A stretch of DNA of 64,000 nt from Lumbricus rubellus (GCA_945859605.1 OX243821.1:20247713-20311712), one strand, 5' to 3'; counted from the stretch's first letter, positions 1 through 10,327 are shown. Program-made: numbers and translations. Notes: generated by a model not told the origin, from the letters alone.

Positions 1-32
1 AGCAGTCGATGGCGCTACTGCTCCACACCGAT

Positions 33-360
33 CTACGTCAGCTGCGAGCTCTCATACACATGGTAAAGGATCCTCGGACTGGTCTGATGTAGTCCAGCTT
101 GTTGTTGGAGACCTCCAGCTCGTACCACACGGTCCCTTGTGACTGCCGCGCTGACGTCGTAGTCGGCCTCGAACCCTGGACACTCTGTCGTCTGTCCACC
201 GGTAGTAGTGAACTCCTTCTGGATGTAGTCCTGAACGATGTAGTGTTTCGGGTTTACTTCCCGACCGCTAGGGTCGCAGTAGTCTATGTCGTCCGAGGAT
301 GATTTGAGATCGTCTCCAGTGGCGCCCTCGCGTGAGAGGTTTCTCTGGCCGAGGCGCTGC
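33..360 (-). CDS. Lectin/CUB/sushi receptor, cytoplasmic-tail exon
   Basis: Putative last coding exon of the minus-strand receptor gene whose other exons lie at 923-1010, 3391-3549, 5146-5607 and 16659-16943. The exon follows a TTTGTAG acceptor (AG at 361-362). Its first base completes the codon left open by the transmembrane exon, giving ...MLMRR|QRLGQRNLS. It reads through an acidic Ser/Asp stretch and tyrosine-containing segments (DIDYCDP, KHYIVQDYI, EADYDV) to a TAG at 33-35. Such tyrosines could be docking sites in a cytoplasmic tail, but no known signalling motif is clear. The last 30 residues look less protein-like than another frame of the same bases (containing VWYELEVSNNKLDYIRP), so there may be an undetected frameshift or further splice. 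The exon end is therefore less certain than its start. Confidence 0.55.
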
Positions 361-460
361 CTACAAAGGGTGGCAACTATCAGGGTAAGCATCCTTGTCG
401 TCGTCATAATCATCATCATCATCATCATCATCATCGTCGTCGTCGTCGTCGTCGCCATCG

Positions 461-501
<41 letters not shown>

Positions 502-535
502 TTTGACGTCGTAATCTTTTTTGCCGAGGCGCTGC
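361..535 (-). CDS. Possible alternative last exon with poly-Asp tail
   Basis: A near-copy of the acceptor and first codons of the tail exon (TTTGTAG then GCAGCGCCTCGGC) occurs again here, with AG at 536-537. Splicing from the transmembrane exon would be in frame and give MRRQRLGKKDYDVK, then about 30 aspartates encoded by the GAT repeat, then a stop at 361-363. Either this is an alternative acidic tail, or it is a dead by-product of a local duplication followed by trinucleotide expansion. Nothing in the sequence shows that it is used. Confidence 0.3.
409..501. repeat. (CAT)n trinucleotide repeat
   Basis: Runs of CAT interrupted by CGT. On the minus strand they read as GAT/GAC (Asp) codons inside the alternative tail exon. 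Confidence 0.95.
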
Positions 536-699
536 CTACAAAGGATGGCATCAGTCAGGGTCATTGTCATCGTCGTCGCTATTTTCGTCGTCATCATCAT
601 TTTCGCCATGATCAATATATATGATCTTCCGTCATGACCATCATCAGCATCGTCGTTGGCGTCATCATCGTCTGTGTTGCAGCGCCATATAAATTGTTT

Positions 700-893
700 T
701 ATTGTTATTGTTATTATTATCGTTGTTACCACCACTATCATTATAATCACTACCATCATCGTCATCATCATCATCATCATCGTCGTCATCATTATCATCA
801 TCATCATCGTCGTCGTCGTCATCATTATCATCATCGTCATCACCGTCGTCATCACTACCATCACCATCATCATCATCATCGTCATCATCATTG
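700..893. repeat. (ATC/GTC)n trinucleotide repeat
   Basis: Degenerate CAT/CGT/TTA trinucleotide array in the intron between the transmembrane and tail exons. The long His, Ile or Asp ORFs over it are repeat artefacts. Confidence 0.9.
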
Positions 894-922
894 ATGGAAG
901 CCAGTGAATCCTGATGACTCAC

Positions 923-1010
923 CTTCTCATCAGCATGCTGGCCAATAGGAGCAGAGTACCTCCGAGAAAGACACCCAAGGCCACACCAACCGCAACAACA
1001 ATAAGAATGC
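923..1010 (-). CDS. Receptor transmembrane exon
   Basis: 88-bp exon between an acceptor with a pyrimidine-rich tract (TTGTTGTCAG, AG at 1011-1012) and a consensus donor AAG|GTGAGT (GT at 921-922). It reads ILIVVAVGVALGVFLGG then TLLLLASMLMRR: about 23 uninterrupted hydrophobic residues followed by arginines, the usual stop-transfer layout of a type I membrane protein. The entry codon is split after its first base (phase 1), matching the sushi exon, and the exon leaves in phase 2, matching the tail exon. Identification rests on hydrophobicity, splice signals and phase, not on family homology. Confidence 0.72.
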
Positions 1011-1329
1011 CTGACAACAATAGAAACAGAATTTCAGTCATTTAATGCCACACAAAAGCATATTATTTTAGGTCGCAAGGTAGCGCTAGGCAAGACAAGA
1101 CGAGAAGGCAGGTGGGCATTGTGAGTCGCGAGTGAAGGCAAGAATGCAGAACAATAGAATATCGGACAAAGGAAGGAACTAGAAAAGAAAGGTATTATGA
1201 TGTGCTTTTGCACCGGATGGCTAAGCTGAGGGATTCATTGAAAAAGGAAAAGTTCAGATTGGCACGTAGGCGTAATAAACACACACGCACACAAACACAC
1301 ACACACACAGGTATATACTATATCGGCGA

Positions 1330-1483
1330 CACTAGACATACATACATACATACATACATACATACATACATACATACATACATACATACATACATACATA
1401 CATACATACATACATACATACATACATACATACATACATACATACATACATACATACATACATACATACATACATACATACAT
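1330..1483. repeat. (CATA)n tetranucleotide repeat
   Basis: About 38 near-perfect units, continued as degenerate CATA to 1561, where the mariner-like MITE begins. Confidence 0.97.
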
Positions 1484-1561
1484 GCACACATACATATAAT
1501 ATATTGGCGACACTACCCACGCATACATACATAGATACATGCATACATACATACACACATA

Positions 1562-1793
1562 CAGGGTGGGCCATAAAAAAGTAACCCTCTAAGGTTTTTG
1601 CCCATAAAAAGCGGTGAGAGCCTCACTGAATGTGGTATAACTTTTTTCTGTTTGAAATATTTTGATGAAATCTGATCATCATGTGTAACTCTGAATTCTC
1701 TTTAAGCCTGTGAAATTTCATTTTGATATTCTTACTACTGACCAAGATATTGGCAAACAACCGTACGGGCTTACTTTTTTATGGCCCACCCTG
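1562..1793. mobile_element. Tc1/mariner-like MITE, perfect TIRs
   Basis: 232-bp element with 23-bp perfect terminal inverted repeats starting CAGGGTGGGCCATAAAAAAG. The left flank is TA, as expected for the superfamily. The right flank is TG, because a SINE starts immediately at 1794. There is no coding capacity. The TIR resembles that of the larger mariner at 36810-37435 (CAGGGTGGTCCAAAATAAAC). Confidence 0.85.
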
Positions 1794-2000
1794 TGGGGCG
1801 CGGTGGTCTAGTGGTGGCGTCGTTGCCTTGGAGCCGGAAGGTCCGAGGTTCGAATCCACCTCCCCGCGTAAGGACCTTGGGCAAGTCCTTCACTTACAAT
1901 TGCTCAGCGCTTCGGCGTGAAACTCCGATGCAGTGTCCGCTCTGCATCGGGAGCGCCTCTTAGTAGAGAGAGCTTGAAGGGGCGCTATAACAAGTGCACA
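1794..2000 (+). mobile_element. tRNA-derived SINE, copy 1
   Basis: Best-preserved member of the window's main SINE family. The head starts TGGGGCGCGG and contains a box-A-like GGTCTAGTGGTGG and a perfect box B GGTTCGAATCC at 1848-1858, as in a tRNA gene. The body follows (GGACCTTGGGCAAGTCCTTC, then GGGAGCGCCTCT). The tail GAAGGGGCGCTATAACAAGT runs into a CATA microsatellite. The same family recurs at 3032, 21393, 22911, 29775, 49176, 50261 and 53097. Confidence 0.9.
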
Positions 2001-2160
2001 TACATACATACATACATACATACATACATACATACATACATACATACATACATACATACATACATACATACATACATACATACATACATACATACATACA
2101 TACATACATACATACATACATACATACATACATACATACATACATACATACATACATACA
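2001..2160. repeat. (CATA)n repeat at SINE tail
   Basis: 40 perfect TACA units continuing directly from the SINE 3' end, as expected if the SINE tail seeded the microsatellite. Confidence 0.97.
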
Positions 2161-3031
2161 TCACCTCACACACATACATACATGCATACATATTATAAGT
2201 ACATACATGCACTCAATCAGACTAATTGGTCTGTCGAGAGGAAGCCAATTTCTAGGTAGAGACACACCCAGGGGAAATCCCGACTTACCCAGGGGAAATC
2301 CCGGCTGGCCAAAGATGTCTTCTCCGTTCCAAATATGATCTAAAGGAAGATGAAAACAGTCTTTATAGTTAGGCTATTGATCTTTTATTTTAATCATCAT
2401 TTTGGCCTATTTTCATCGTTACTCATTATTTTACTTATTTCAAATTTTAATTTCGACCTAAAAAAAGGTCATCAACTCTTTTGGCGGTGAAAATAGAAAA
2501 TTTTTCGAACTTTTCGGCCTGCAGGTGACTACAAAAAATATCGCGTCTTTCCTTCGGCCACTCGTTCGTCCCCCCGCCCCCAAGTCTCCGCCCAGGTTTC
2601 CGCCCATGGTTTATTTATAGGCTACCGTTTATTTTAATAAGTTTCCTTGTAACTTATTTTTAAAAGAGCGGAAACCAAACTCCGCCTATGTGCTACACTC
2701 CCTCTCCAATGTCTCCATTGACACTTTCTCTGCTATTAAACTGGTACTCGAATCACAACTTTTCGTTGCCTCAAAAACGACTTTCATTTCTCTGGGGGGT
2801 CTTTCGCACAGGGAGCGCCTCTGATTGGTGTTCACTGTGAGAGGCGCTATATAAATTTATAGACACACTCGTTGCAATCTATTGCATGGAAGGGTGAGCT
2901 AACCTTCTAGGGTCAGCTGGTAGATCGCAAGGCTGGGTATAGACCTTATGGAAAGACCTGGCATCCCCCTAGTGAATGGAAGGACGAATGAACCTTCTGG
3001 TTATTTGTTTGTATGTATTGGTTTATAATTA
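2161..3031. other. Intronic sequence with LINE-like tail
   Basis: No gene seen. At 2813-2867 is GGGAGCGCCTCTGATTGG followed by AGGCGCTATATAAATT, which resembles the 3' end of the LINE at 33826-34345 and the SINE tail. At 2676-2696 the bases ending in CTCCGCCTATG resemble an end of the 60516-60671 MITE, but I could not find a partner end. Confidence 0.4.
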
Positions 3032-3248
3032 TGTGCATTTGTTATAGCGCCCCCTCAAGCTCTCTCTCTTTCTCTATTCAGAGGCGCTTCCGAATGCAGA
3101 GCGGACACTGTATCGGAGTTTCACGCCGAAGCGCTGAGCAATTGTGAGTGAAGGACTTTCCCAAAGTCTTTACGCGGCGGCTTTAGGTTGATTCGAACCT
3201 CGAACTCCAAGGCTCCAAGGCAACGAGCCACCACTACACCACCGCGTC
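3032..3248 (-). mobile_element. tRNA-derived SINE, copy 2
   Basis: Reverse-strand copy of the same family: tail (GTTATAGCGCCCCCTCAAGC), body, a box-B remnant (GATTCGAACCT, mutated) and the head CCACCACTACACCACCGCG. It is somewhat diverged. It is followed by a GGAT microsatellite (3260-3312). Confidence 0.85.
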
Positions 3249-3259
3249 TTATGGGTGGG

Positions 3260-3312
3260 GAATGGATGGATGGATGGATGGATGGATGGATGGATGGATG
3301 GATGGATGGATG
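3260..3312. repeat. (GGAT)n repeat
   Basis: About 13 tandem GGAT units next to the SINE. Confidence 0.95.
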
Positions 3313-3390
3313 GCAGTAGCCCCTAATGATTGGAAGGACGGGTTGAACCTTGTAAGGCTATAGTATTGGTTATTGAGAGGTGATACTCAC

Positions 3391-3549
3391 TGGCTTGTGA
3401 CGTACAGTTGCTCATCGTTCCGATCCATTTGCTGCCGTCACAGGTCAGTGACCACGTGTCTCCGCTTGAGTTGCACTTGAAGGTCAGCGTGTCCTTGTCA
3501 CGGTTCACCGTCGATCCTATTGGAGTCGACAAGGTCGCACAACCGATGG
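3391..3549 (-). CDS. Receptor CCP/sushi-domain exon
   Basis: 159-bp exon (53 codons, phase 1-1) with acceptor TTCCTTCCAG (AG at 3550-3551) and donor GTGAGT (GT at 3389-3390). It encodes one complement control protein (sushi) module. Four cysteines are spaced [12 protein letters not shown]...-FKC-...-LTC-DGSKW-...-NC, with the Trp between the third and fourth Cys and the P/G turn after the first, as in the family. Sushi modules are about 55-60 residues and mediate extracellular protein contacts; this one is at the short end. The exon joins in frame to the CUB exon upstream (split codon G|CC, Ala) and to the transmembrane exon downstream (split codon A|GC, Ser). It is therefore the membrane-proximal domain. 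Confidence 0.85.
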
Positions 3550-3566
3550 CTGGAAGGAAAGAATTT

Positions 3567-3900
3567 ATATGGATGGATGGGTGGATGGATGGATGGATGG
3601 ATGGGTGAATGGATGGATAGATGGATGGATGAATGGATGGATGGATGGATGGACTGCTGGCTGAATGACTCAAAGAATGAATGACTGTATGGCTGTATGA
3701 ATGAATAAATGAATAACTCAAAGAATGAATAAATGAACGAATGAATGAATGAATAAATGAATGACGGAATGACAGAACGAATAAATGAATAACTCAAAGA
3801 ATGATTCAATGAATAACTGAATGACAGAATGAAAAAATGAACGAACGAATGAATGAATGTGATGCATAAGCTTAGATGCGATGGATTATTGAATGAATGA
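3567..3900. repeat. (GGAT)n then degenerate (GAAT)n
   Basis: GGAT array to about 3653, then AATGAATA-type repeats to 3900. Low-complexity Ser/His/Ile ORFs on the minus strand are artefacts. Confidence 0.9.
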
Positions 3901-4560
3901 ATGAATTCATCTTCTGACAGGTGTCCACTGTCCAGTTTTGCAAAGGATTTAAACATTGTTGTGCGCCTATAAACTTGATAATGACTAAAAAATATGTAAT
4001 TATAGTCTATTTATAAGCACTGATTCTTTGTTTTTGTTTTTATTATAGTTCACTACATGTACATGACATATGATTTGTCCTTTTTTGATGTGCAATCCAT
4101 TTCGCTAGCCGTCTAGTCACCTATTAAAGTACATGTAGTGCTACTGCTAACTATAGAGCCTTCCTTCTGTTCTACCTTCCTGTTATATAAGAACAGAGAA
4201 AGATGTCGTCGTTGGACATACGAAGCAGCATGAGGGTAGAGAAGTTGTATGAAGCATGTTACCGTGATTAATTGGTTGAAAGTGATGAATGGATGACTGA
4301 CTGCCATGGAGTGATAGATGGATTGAGATGGATGGATGAATGCCTTGATTAGTGGACTGGGAATAAGTGAATAGACTGGAGCCGTATACGTTTGATGTAT
4401 GCTCCTACTGAATTGTACATGTATTCCGTCATGTTTGCTTTGTTTGTTTTTTGGGTGGGGGATTGCCCCTCCCCGAGTGAGGTTGAGGGTTAAAACCATC
4501 TTGCAGTCTTTCCAAGGGTACCATAGTTAGGCCTTCCTCTCACAAACCTACTACAGATGG
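3901..4560. other. Intron sequence, nothing recognised
   Basis: Unique-looking AT-rich intronic DNA. No exon, RNA or transposon end was recognised. Confidence 0.4.
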
Positions 4561-5062
4561 ATGGATATGTTGTATTGTATATATAATTTCTATATTAGTC
4601 CAACCCAAATTATTTCTAAAAAATTCTCATGCTATATAAAACACCTAATTATCGACTTTTGGACGATACATAGGTTGTATTGTATTGCATTGTATTGTGT
4701 TGCATTGCACTGCATTGTATTGTATTGCATTGTATTGCATGGCATTACATTGCATTGCATTGCACTGTATTGCATTGCATTGTATTGTATTGCACCGTAT
4801 TCAAGCATTTATCAAGCACCTGTATTAGCCTAACCAAAATCGTTTCTCTACAATTATTCTCATGCTGATGAAAGTACTTCAGTCGATAGATTGTATTGTA
4901 TTGCATTGCATTGTATTGTATTGCATTGTATTGTATTGAATTGTCTTTAAACATTTAAATAGCACCTGTATTACAAAAACCATTTTTCTACAATTCTCAT
5001 GCTGATTACAGTACTTAGCTATCGACTATCGATAGATTGTATTGCATTGTATTCAATCATTT
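4561..5062. repeat. Three tandem ~200-bp units with TTGCA/TTGTA runs
   Basis: Each unit has an ACAATTCTCATGCTG-like segment followed by CGATAGATTGTATTGCATTG pentanucleotide runs (about 4616-4797, 4840-4936, 4985-5062). The units differ mainly in the length of the TTGYA array. Confidence 0.7.
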
Positions 5063-5145
5063 ATAAAGCGCCTCTACATTTCCGATCGATGATAACGATC
5101 AATACTTGGATCGATTGAAAACAATCCGACAGCCATGACACATAC

Positions 5146-5607
5146 CCTCGTAGTACATGAGAAACTGGACGCTAGGTGTCGACGTCGACGGAACCGGAAG
5201 TAGAACCACGACGTTCCGAACTGAGAACTCGACGTCAATCGTACTTCCGCCGGAAACGTACACGCTGCGCATGCGCGGCTCGCTGCTGCACGCCGTCACG
5301 CTCCGCCTGGCCGCGCCGTCACGGATGACAGCGACGTCGTAGCACAACTCCCCCGGCTTCCCACTGTTTCCGGTTGAGGGTCCCGAACCGGAAGTGCCGA
5401 GGGCTTCCGTTGAGGATGTGGTCCAGACGGAGACGAAGTTGAGCAGGGTGATGTTGATCCTCTGACCTGGATCGACGCGGATCCGCCATGGACATGAGGA
5501 GGATCCGACGGAGGTTCTGGATGCGACGGAGCTGGATAGGTAACCGGATGGAGCGGTAAGAGGGAAGTGCTTGCGCGTCTGACATTCGTAACTGCTGCCC
5601 ATCAGAA
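5146..5607 (-). CDS. Receptor CUB-domain exon
   Basis: 462-bp exon (154 codons, phase 1-1) bounded by acceptor TTCTTCCTACAG (AG at 5608-5609) and donor GAGG|GTATGT (GT at 5144-5145). It reads SSYECQTRKHFPLTAPSGYL, then SSCPWRIRVDPGQRINITLL, NFVSVWT, CYDVAVIRDG, then SGGSTIDVEFSV and QFLMYYE. This is the CUB pattern: a first Cys before a leading strand, C-W-I-x-V-x-P-G-Q-R-I-x-I-x-L-x-x-F, Cys followed by D/V/x/I/x/D-G, a beta strand after SGG, and a final F-x-x-x-Y. CUB domains (about 110 residues) are extracellular ligand-binding or oligomerisation modules. The exon is longer than usual because of a Ser/Thr/Gly-rich insertion before the third Cys. It lies between the lectin exon and the sushi exon and joins both in frame. 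Confidence 0.8.
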
Positions 5608-5623
5608 CTGTAGGAAGAATCAT

Positions 5624-5812
5624 TTTAATTAATTAATTAGTTACTTTATTTATTTATTTATTCATTCATGCATTCTTTCGTTCATTCATTCATTCGTTCG
5701 TTCATTTATTCGTTAGTTCGTTCATTCATTCATTCATTCATTCGTTCGTTCGTTCGTTCATTAATTAATTAATTCATTCATTCATTCATTCATTTATTCA
5801 TTCATTCATTCA
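5624..5812. repeat. (ATTC)n degenerate repeat
   Basis: ATTC/GTTC/ATTA tetranucleotides just beyond the CUB exon acceptor. Confidence 0.93.
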
Positions 5813-5880
5813 GATTCAAGGTTACTACATAGGAGCGCTCCCACCAAACCTGAAAAGAATGGTCTCTAAGGCTGTGTTTG

Positions 5881-6195
5881 TGTATGTATGTATGTATGTA
5901 TGTATGTATGTATGTATGTATGTATGTATGTATGTATGTATGTATGTATGTATGTATGTATGTATGTATGTATGTATGTATGTATGTATGTATGTATGTA
6001 TGTATGTATGTATGTATGTATGTGTGTATGTATGTATGTATGTATGTATGTATGTATGTATGTATGTATGTATGTATGTATGTATGTATGTATGTATGTA
6101 TGTATGTATGTATGTATGTATGTATGTATGTATGTATGTATGTATGTATGTATGTATGTATGTATGTATGTATGTATGTATGTATGTATGTATGT
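5881..6195. repeat. (TGTA)n repeat, 315 bp
   Basis: About 78 nearly perfect units with a single TGTG variant near 6023. It continues as degenerate TG-rich DNA to about 6440. Confidence 0.97.
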
Positions 6196-6440
6196 GTTTG
6201 TACGTATGTTTGCTAGTGTTTATTTGAATGTTTGTGCGTGTCTTTATGCGTGTGTTTGTGCGTGCGTGCATGTCTTTTTGTGTGTGTATATATAATGTGT
6301 GCATGTGTCTGTGTGTGTGTGTGTGTGTGCGTTTGCAAGTGTTTGTGTGAATGTTTGCTTTTATGTGCGCGTGTGTGCGCGCGCTCGCGAATATATGCCT
6401 GCATGTGTTTCTGTGAATGTGTGTCATTTGCCGTGTGTCA

Positions 6441-7015
6441 TTTCTGATTAATGGCTTTTGTGTTGTGTTTTTGTCGAACGCCTTCCTTCTCTCAATAGTC
6501 CTCTGTGGTTGCAACTCAAGGTTGCGAAGTAGATGAGTAAAGAGTCCCCTGGTTTCATCTTCGACCCTTCGTTCTTGCTCTACTCTACCCCAACCCTCCC
6601 CACCCGTCACCCTTCAAGCCCCAATCCACACACACTCCGTCCGCCCCCTTTTCCATCTATGTGTGTCCCACTCCAGTGTTCCACTTGTGACATTCCTAAT
6701 CCCGCGATTGATGACAACCGGCGCGTCATCTTCCAACTCCCTATGTGTGTCTCCTCAGTTCTTCTTCCCATCATCCTTCAATGCATACCCTGATCGCGCG
6801 CGCTCCCTGTCTTTGTCTGTGAGTACTCTAGCTTTTTCTATGTCCCTCTCAATCTCAGTGTGAGAATTGTGGAAAAATAATTGGGGGTTGGGGTTGGCCT
6901 ATGATAAACTTGGAATTAGGGTGTGAAAAACATACTTTAACATGGGGCTTTAAGAAAGACTGGGGGGTTGAACCCCCCAGGCAATTCTCACCCTGCTCAA
7001 TCTCTGTGTGTTTGT
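6441..7015. other. Intron sequence, nothing recognised
   Basis: Mixed-composition DNA with no supported gene or transposon boundary. Confidence 0.4.
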
Positions 7016-7084
7016 CTCTCTGTCTCTCTCTTTCTCTCTCTCTTTCTCTCTCTGTCTCTCTCTCTGCCTCGCTGACTCTGTCGC

Positions 7085-7137
<53 letters not shown>
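7016..7137. repeat. (TC)n / (TGTC)n repeat
   Basis: CTCT runs, then about 13 TGTC units. Confidence 0.95.
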
Positions 7138-7436
7138 TTTATTCTTTTATTCTCCCTTCCTTCCTCTGTCCATCACTCTACACGTGTGTCGTTGTTTCTG
7201 TGTGTGACATAACTGTTTCGCTTCTTGATTCTCCATTTCTGTTGTGGTTTCAAACATTCCAACGATCTTCTTTGCTTTCTTCCCAGCATGCTGCCTTTCT
7301 TTTTCCACCCTTCCATACATTTTCCCTTCTTTTCTTTCCATCCATTGTAATTCCTTCCTTCCATGTCGCCCACCCAAACTTCCGTCACCCAACTTCAGTC
7401 CTCTCCAACACTATATCCATTCACCATTTCATCAAC

Positions 7437-7650
7437 CACTCCATCCATCCATCTATCCACTACTTCCTCCATCCATCCATCCTTCCCTCCATCCATTCGT
7501 CCATCCCTCATTCCATCCATCCCTCCATCCATCCATTTTTCCATCCATCCATCCATCTACAACTCCCTCCCTTCTTCCACCTATCCATTTCATCCATCCC
7601 TCCATCCACCCACTCCCTTCATTCACTCCATCCACCCCTACGCCCTCCAA
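7437..7650. repeat. (CATC)n degenerate repeat
   Basis: ATCCATCC/CTCC array. Long Pro/Ser/His ORFs here are artefacts. Confidence 0.92.
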
Positions 7651-8095
7651 CCATCGCTCCCTACCTCCCTTAGAGTTACTCCATCCCATCTGCCACTCCC
7701 CGCCCGTCTCGCTCCGTCCCTGGGGCGGTGACCCCTTTCCCTATACTGCCCTCACGGGGGTCGACCACCCCCGTCCCCCTGCCCCTCCCGGCCTCCTCAC
7801 CGGCAGTCACCGATCGCCTTTACGACTGCGGCACCTAATGAATTTATTCCGTCCGTCGTCCACTGGGGCGACGAACGCCATGTCCGGCTCATTACGACGA
7901 CGCACGAACACACACACACACATACACATACATAAATGTTTATTATTATATATATCTACATGTATGTATTCATATATACATGCTTTGTATTATATATTAT
8001 ATATATATGTATGTATTCATATATACATGCTTTGTATTAAATATATGTATGTATGCATATAAATGTTTGTTATGCATGCTTATGTATTGTATGTG

Positions 8096-8127
<32 letters not shown>

Positions 8128-8130
<3 letters not shown>

Positions 8131-9711
8131 ATAAGAGAGGATGTATATATGTATGTATGTATGTATGTATATATGTATATTTGTCCAGAATGCACGCCCA
8201 CAGTTTCGCTGCTATTGATCTGAAATTTTGCACCTAGACAGGGGTTCATCACACTTAGCAAGTGCGGGGGTTGGCGAATTTCTAACCCCATGGGGGCCAG
8301 GATGGGGGGAATTTTGGGGGGGGGCCGAAAAACATTTTTTTGCAGCTATTGATGCCAAATTTTGCATTTAGATAGAGGACCGTCAGGTCCTCCCAAAAAA
8401 CGAGTTGGCGAATCTCTACCACCATGGGGAAAATGGAAGGACCCCAAACCTCCATTTTCCCTATTTTTACACCATCGCCATAGTTTCAGAGCTATTCGCC
8501 TGAAACGTTGCAGCTAGATAGGATGTCACCGGGACCAACTTGCCCCCAACCAACACACACCTCACTCGCCCCGCAGGGGCCGGGCGGGGCTGGGCGTTTT
8601 TTAGGGAGGGGTTGAAATTTTTAGGGGGCGAAATTTTTCAGCTATTCATGTAAAATTTTGCATTTAGACAGAGGACCGTCAGTTCCTCCCAAAACACGAG
8701 TTGGCGAATTTCTACCACCAGGGGGGAAATGGGGGGGGGCCCAAAAACTCCATTTTCCCTATTTTGACACCATCGCCATTGTTTCGCAGCTATTCACCTG
8801 AAACGTTGCAGCTAGATAGGATGCCACCGGGACCACCTTGCCCCCCAACCAACACACACCTCGCTCGCCCCGAAGGGGCCGGGCGGGGCCGGGCGTTGTT
8901 TAGGGGGGCGAAATTTTTAGGGGGCGAAATTTTTCAGCTATTGATGTCAAATTTTGCATTTAGACAGAGGACCGTCAGTTCCTCCCAAAACACGAGTTGG
9001 CGAATCTCTACCACCAGGGGGAAAATGGGGGGGGGCCCAAAACTCCATTTTACCTATTTTTACACCATCGCCATAGTTTCGCAGCTATTCACCTGAAACG
9101 TTGCAGCTAGATAGGATGCCACCGGGACCACCTTGCCCTCCATCCAACACACACCTCGCTCGACCCGCAGAGGCCGGGCGGGGCATGGCGTTGTTTATGG
9201 GGGGGCGAAATGTTTTGGGGGCAAAATTTTTTCAGCTATTGATGTCAAATTTTGCATTTAGACAGAGGACCGTCAGGTCCTCCCAGAAAACGAGTTGGCA
9301 AATCTCTGCCACCAGAGGGAGAATGAAGGGGGGCGGGCAAAAACTTCATTTTTCACATTGTTTTTACCATCGCCATAGTTTCACAGCTATTCAACTGAAA
9401 AGTTGCAGCTAAATAGGGTGTCACCGGGACCACCTCGCCACCAACAAACACACCTCGCCCCGCAGGGGCCGGGTGGAGCAGGGCGTTGTTTAGGGGGGCG
9501 AAATTTTGGGGGGAGGGTGGGGCTTTTTTTGCAGTTTTGCAGCTATTGATATGAAACTTTTCATGTATACAGACAGAGGACCGTCAGGTCCAGCCAGTGT
9601 AGGAACCATGGTGGGCCGTGAAACCCCAAACCGTTGTTATTTCCATTCCGTCGACACAGCTTCACGGCCATTTACATAAAATTCCCGGGCATCGCCGGGT
9701 ATCCCAGCTAG
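8128..9711 (+). mobile_element. Non-autonomous Helitron-like element
   Basis: The right end has the classic Helitron 3' signature: a GC hairpin CCCGGGCATCGCCGGG (9684-9699), then a short spacer and CTAG (9708-9711), followed by T. The left end is placed at TCTATAAGAGAGG inside a TA run (A|TC), consistent with A|T insertion without target duplication. This start is less certain, as TC is weak evidence. The body consists of about five tandem ~297-bp units, recognisable by GAGGACCGTCAG at 8375, 8671, 8967, 9265 and 9576. Each unit carries CAGCTATT...CAAATTTTGCATTTAGA and CACCATCGCCAT. No Rep/helicase ORF is present; the ORFs over it (for example 8701-9412, plus strand) are read across the repeat. 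Confidence 0.75.
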
Positions 9712-9781
9712 TATATATATATATATATATATATATCATCGTCATCATCGTAATATGGGTATACGTATTTATGTATATAAC

Positions 9782-9786
9782 ATGTA
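9782..9786. repeat. Target-site duplication (left), ATGTA
   Basis: ATGTA lies directly before the left LTR and again directly after the right LTR (16159-16163). A 5-bp duplication is typical of Ty3/Gypsy-type integrases. Confidence 0.93.
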
Positions 9787-10306
9787 TGTCACAAGTCTTT
9801 TCCCTCTTCTTCTCTACGTGTGACCTTCAGTCTCTTCGGAAGCTTCTTTGTATAAGTTCGTGGTAGCGTAGGCCTATCCCTAGATAACTGTTTCATTAGC
9901 TAAATGGCTAGGTTAAAGAATCTACAGTCTTTCACTGTTTTGTTAACCAACAACGACGACGTGTTTAACTCTTCTTATTATACTCCAAAATCCGATATAA
10001 AGTAAAACGATCAGCAACAACACAACAATGACTACACTTGCGTTATCATAACAACTACACGACTACTATCTTCATCAGTCTACTCTATCGCAACTCAACA
10101 ACAACTCTTACAGCCTATCTCAACGGCTCTCAACACGCAACTCTCCTTCTTCTCTTCCACTCCCTTCTTGTACAATTAACGTACGCTCGTCTAGACGTCA
10201 CGTGCTGTCCAGACAATCACCTGTGCAGACGCCGCGCGGCAATTTGCACCTGGCCTACTTACGTCGCTGTACGACAATCGGCGTGCACTGATTAAATTAG
10301 CTGACA
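9787..10306 (-). repeat. 3' LTR of Gmr1-like element
   Basis: 520 bp; in element orientation it begins TGTCAGCTAATTT and ends AAGACTTGTGACA, so the ends form a short TGTCA/TGACA inverted repeat. An 85-codon plus-strand ORF inside it (10038-10295) recurs in the other LTR simply because the LTRs are the same. Confidence 0.95.
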
Positions 10307-10327
10307 TTACCTCCTTCCTTTCTTTTG
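10307..10327 (-). other. Polypurine tract
   Basis: On the minus strand, AAAAGAAAGGAAGGAGGTAA abuts the 3' LTR. This is the expected position and composition for the primer of plus-strand DNA synthesis. Confidence 0.85.

Noticed and set aside
361..922. Long poly-Met, poly-His, poly-Ile and poly-Asp ORFs as genes
   Set aside because: They are trinucleotide repeat read in several frames; only the poly-Asp frame behind a duplicated splice acceptor is kept, as a low-confidence exon.
1260..1560. CRISPR-like regular arrays (CATA, CAGA, 18-19 bp minisatellites)
   Set aside because: Repeats run head to tail without unique spacers, and the genome is eukaryotic.
1794..1870. SINE heads as true tRNA genes
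   Set aside because: They lack a closed cloverleaf and are followed by a conserved non-tRNA body and tail present in eight copies.
2676..2696. Second copy of the 60516-60671 MITE
   Set aside because: One end matches, but no inverted partner or target duplication was found upstream.
5859..6295. MYVC-repeat ORFs on the plus strand and their HTYI antisense ORF
   Set aside because: Pure (TGTA)n translation in every frame; no splice or start context.
8701..9412. Two plus-strand ORFs with repeated ARPxGAGRG and FAFRQRTV segments
   Set aside because: The protein repeats only reflect the ~297-bp Helitron units, and the frame is broken between units.
10038..10295. 85-residue ORF found twice (also 15890-16147)
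   Set aside because: It lies inside the LTRs, antisense to the element; the duplication is due to the LTR pair.
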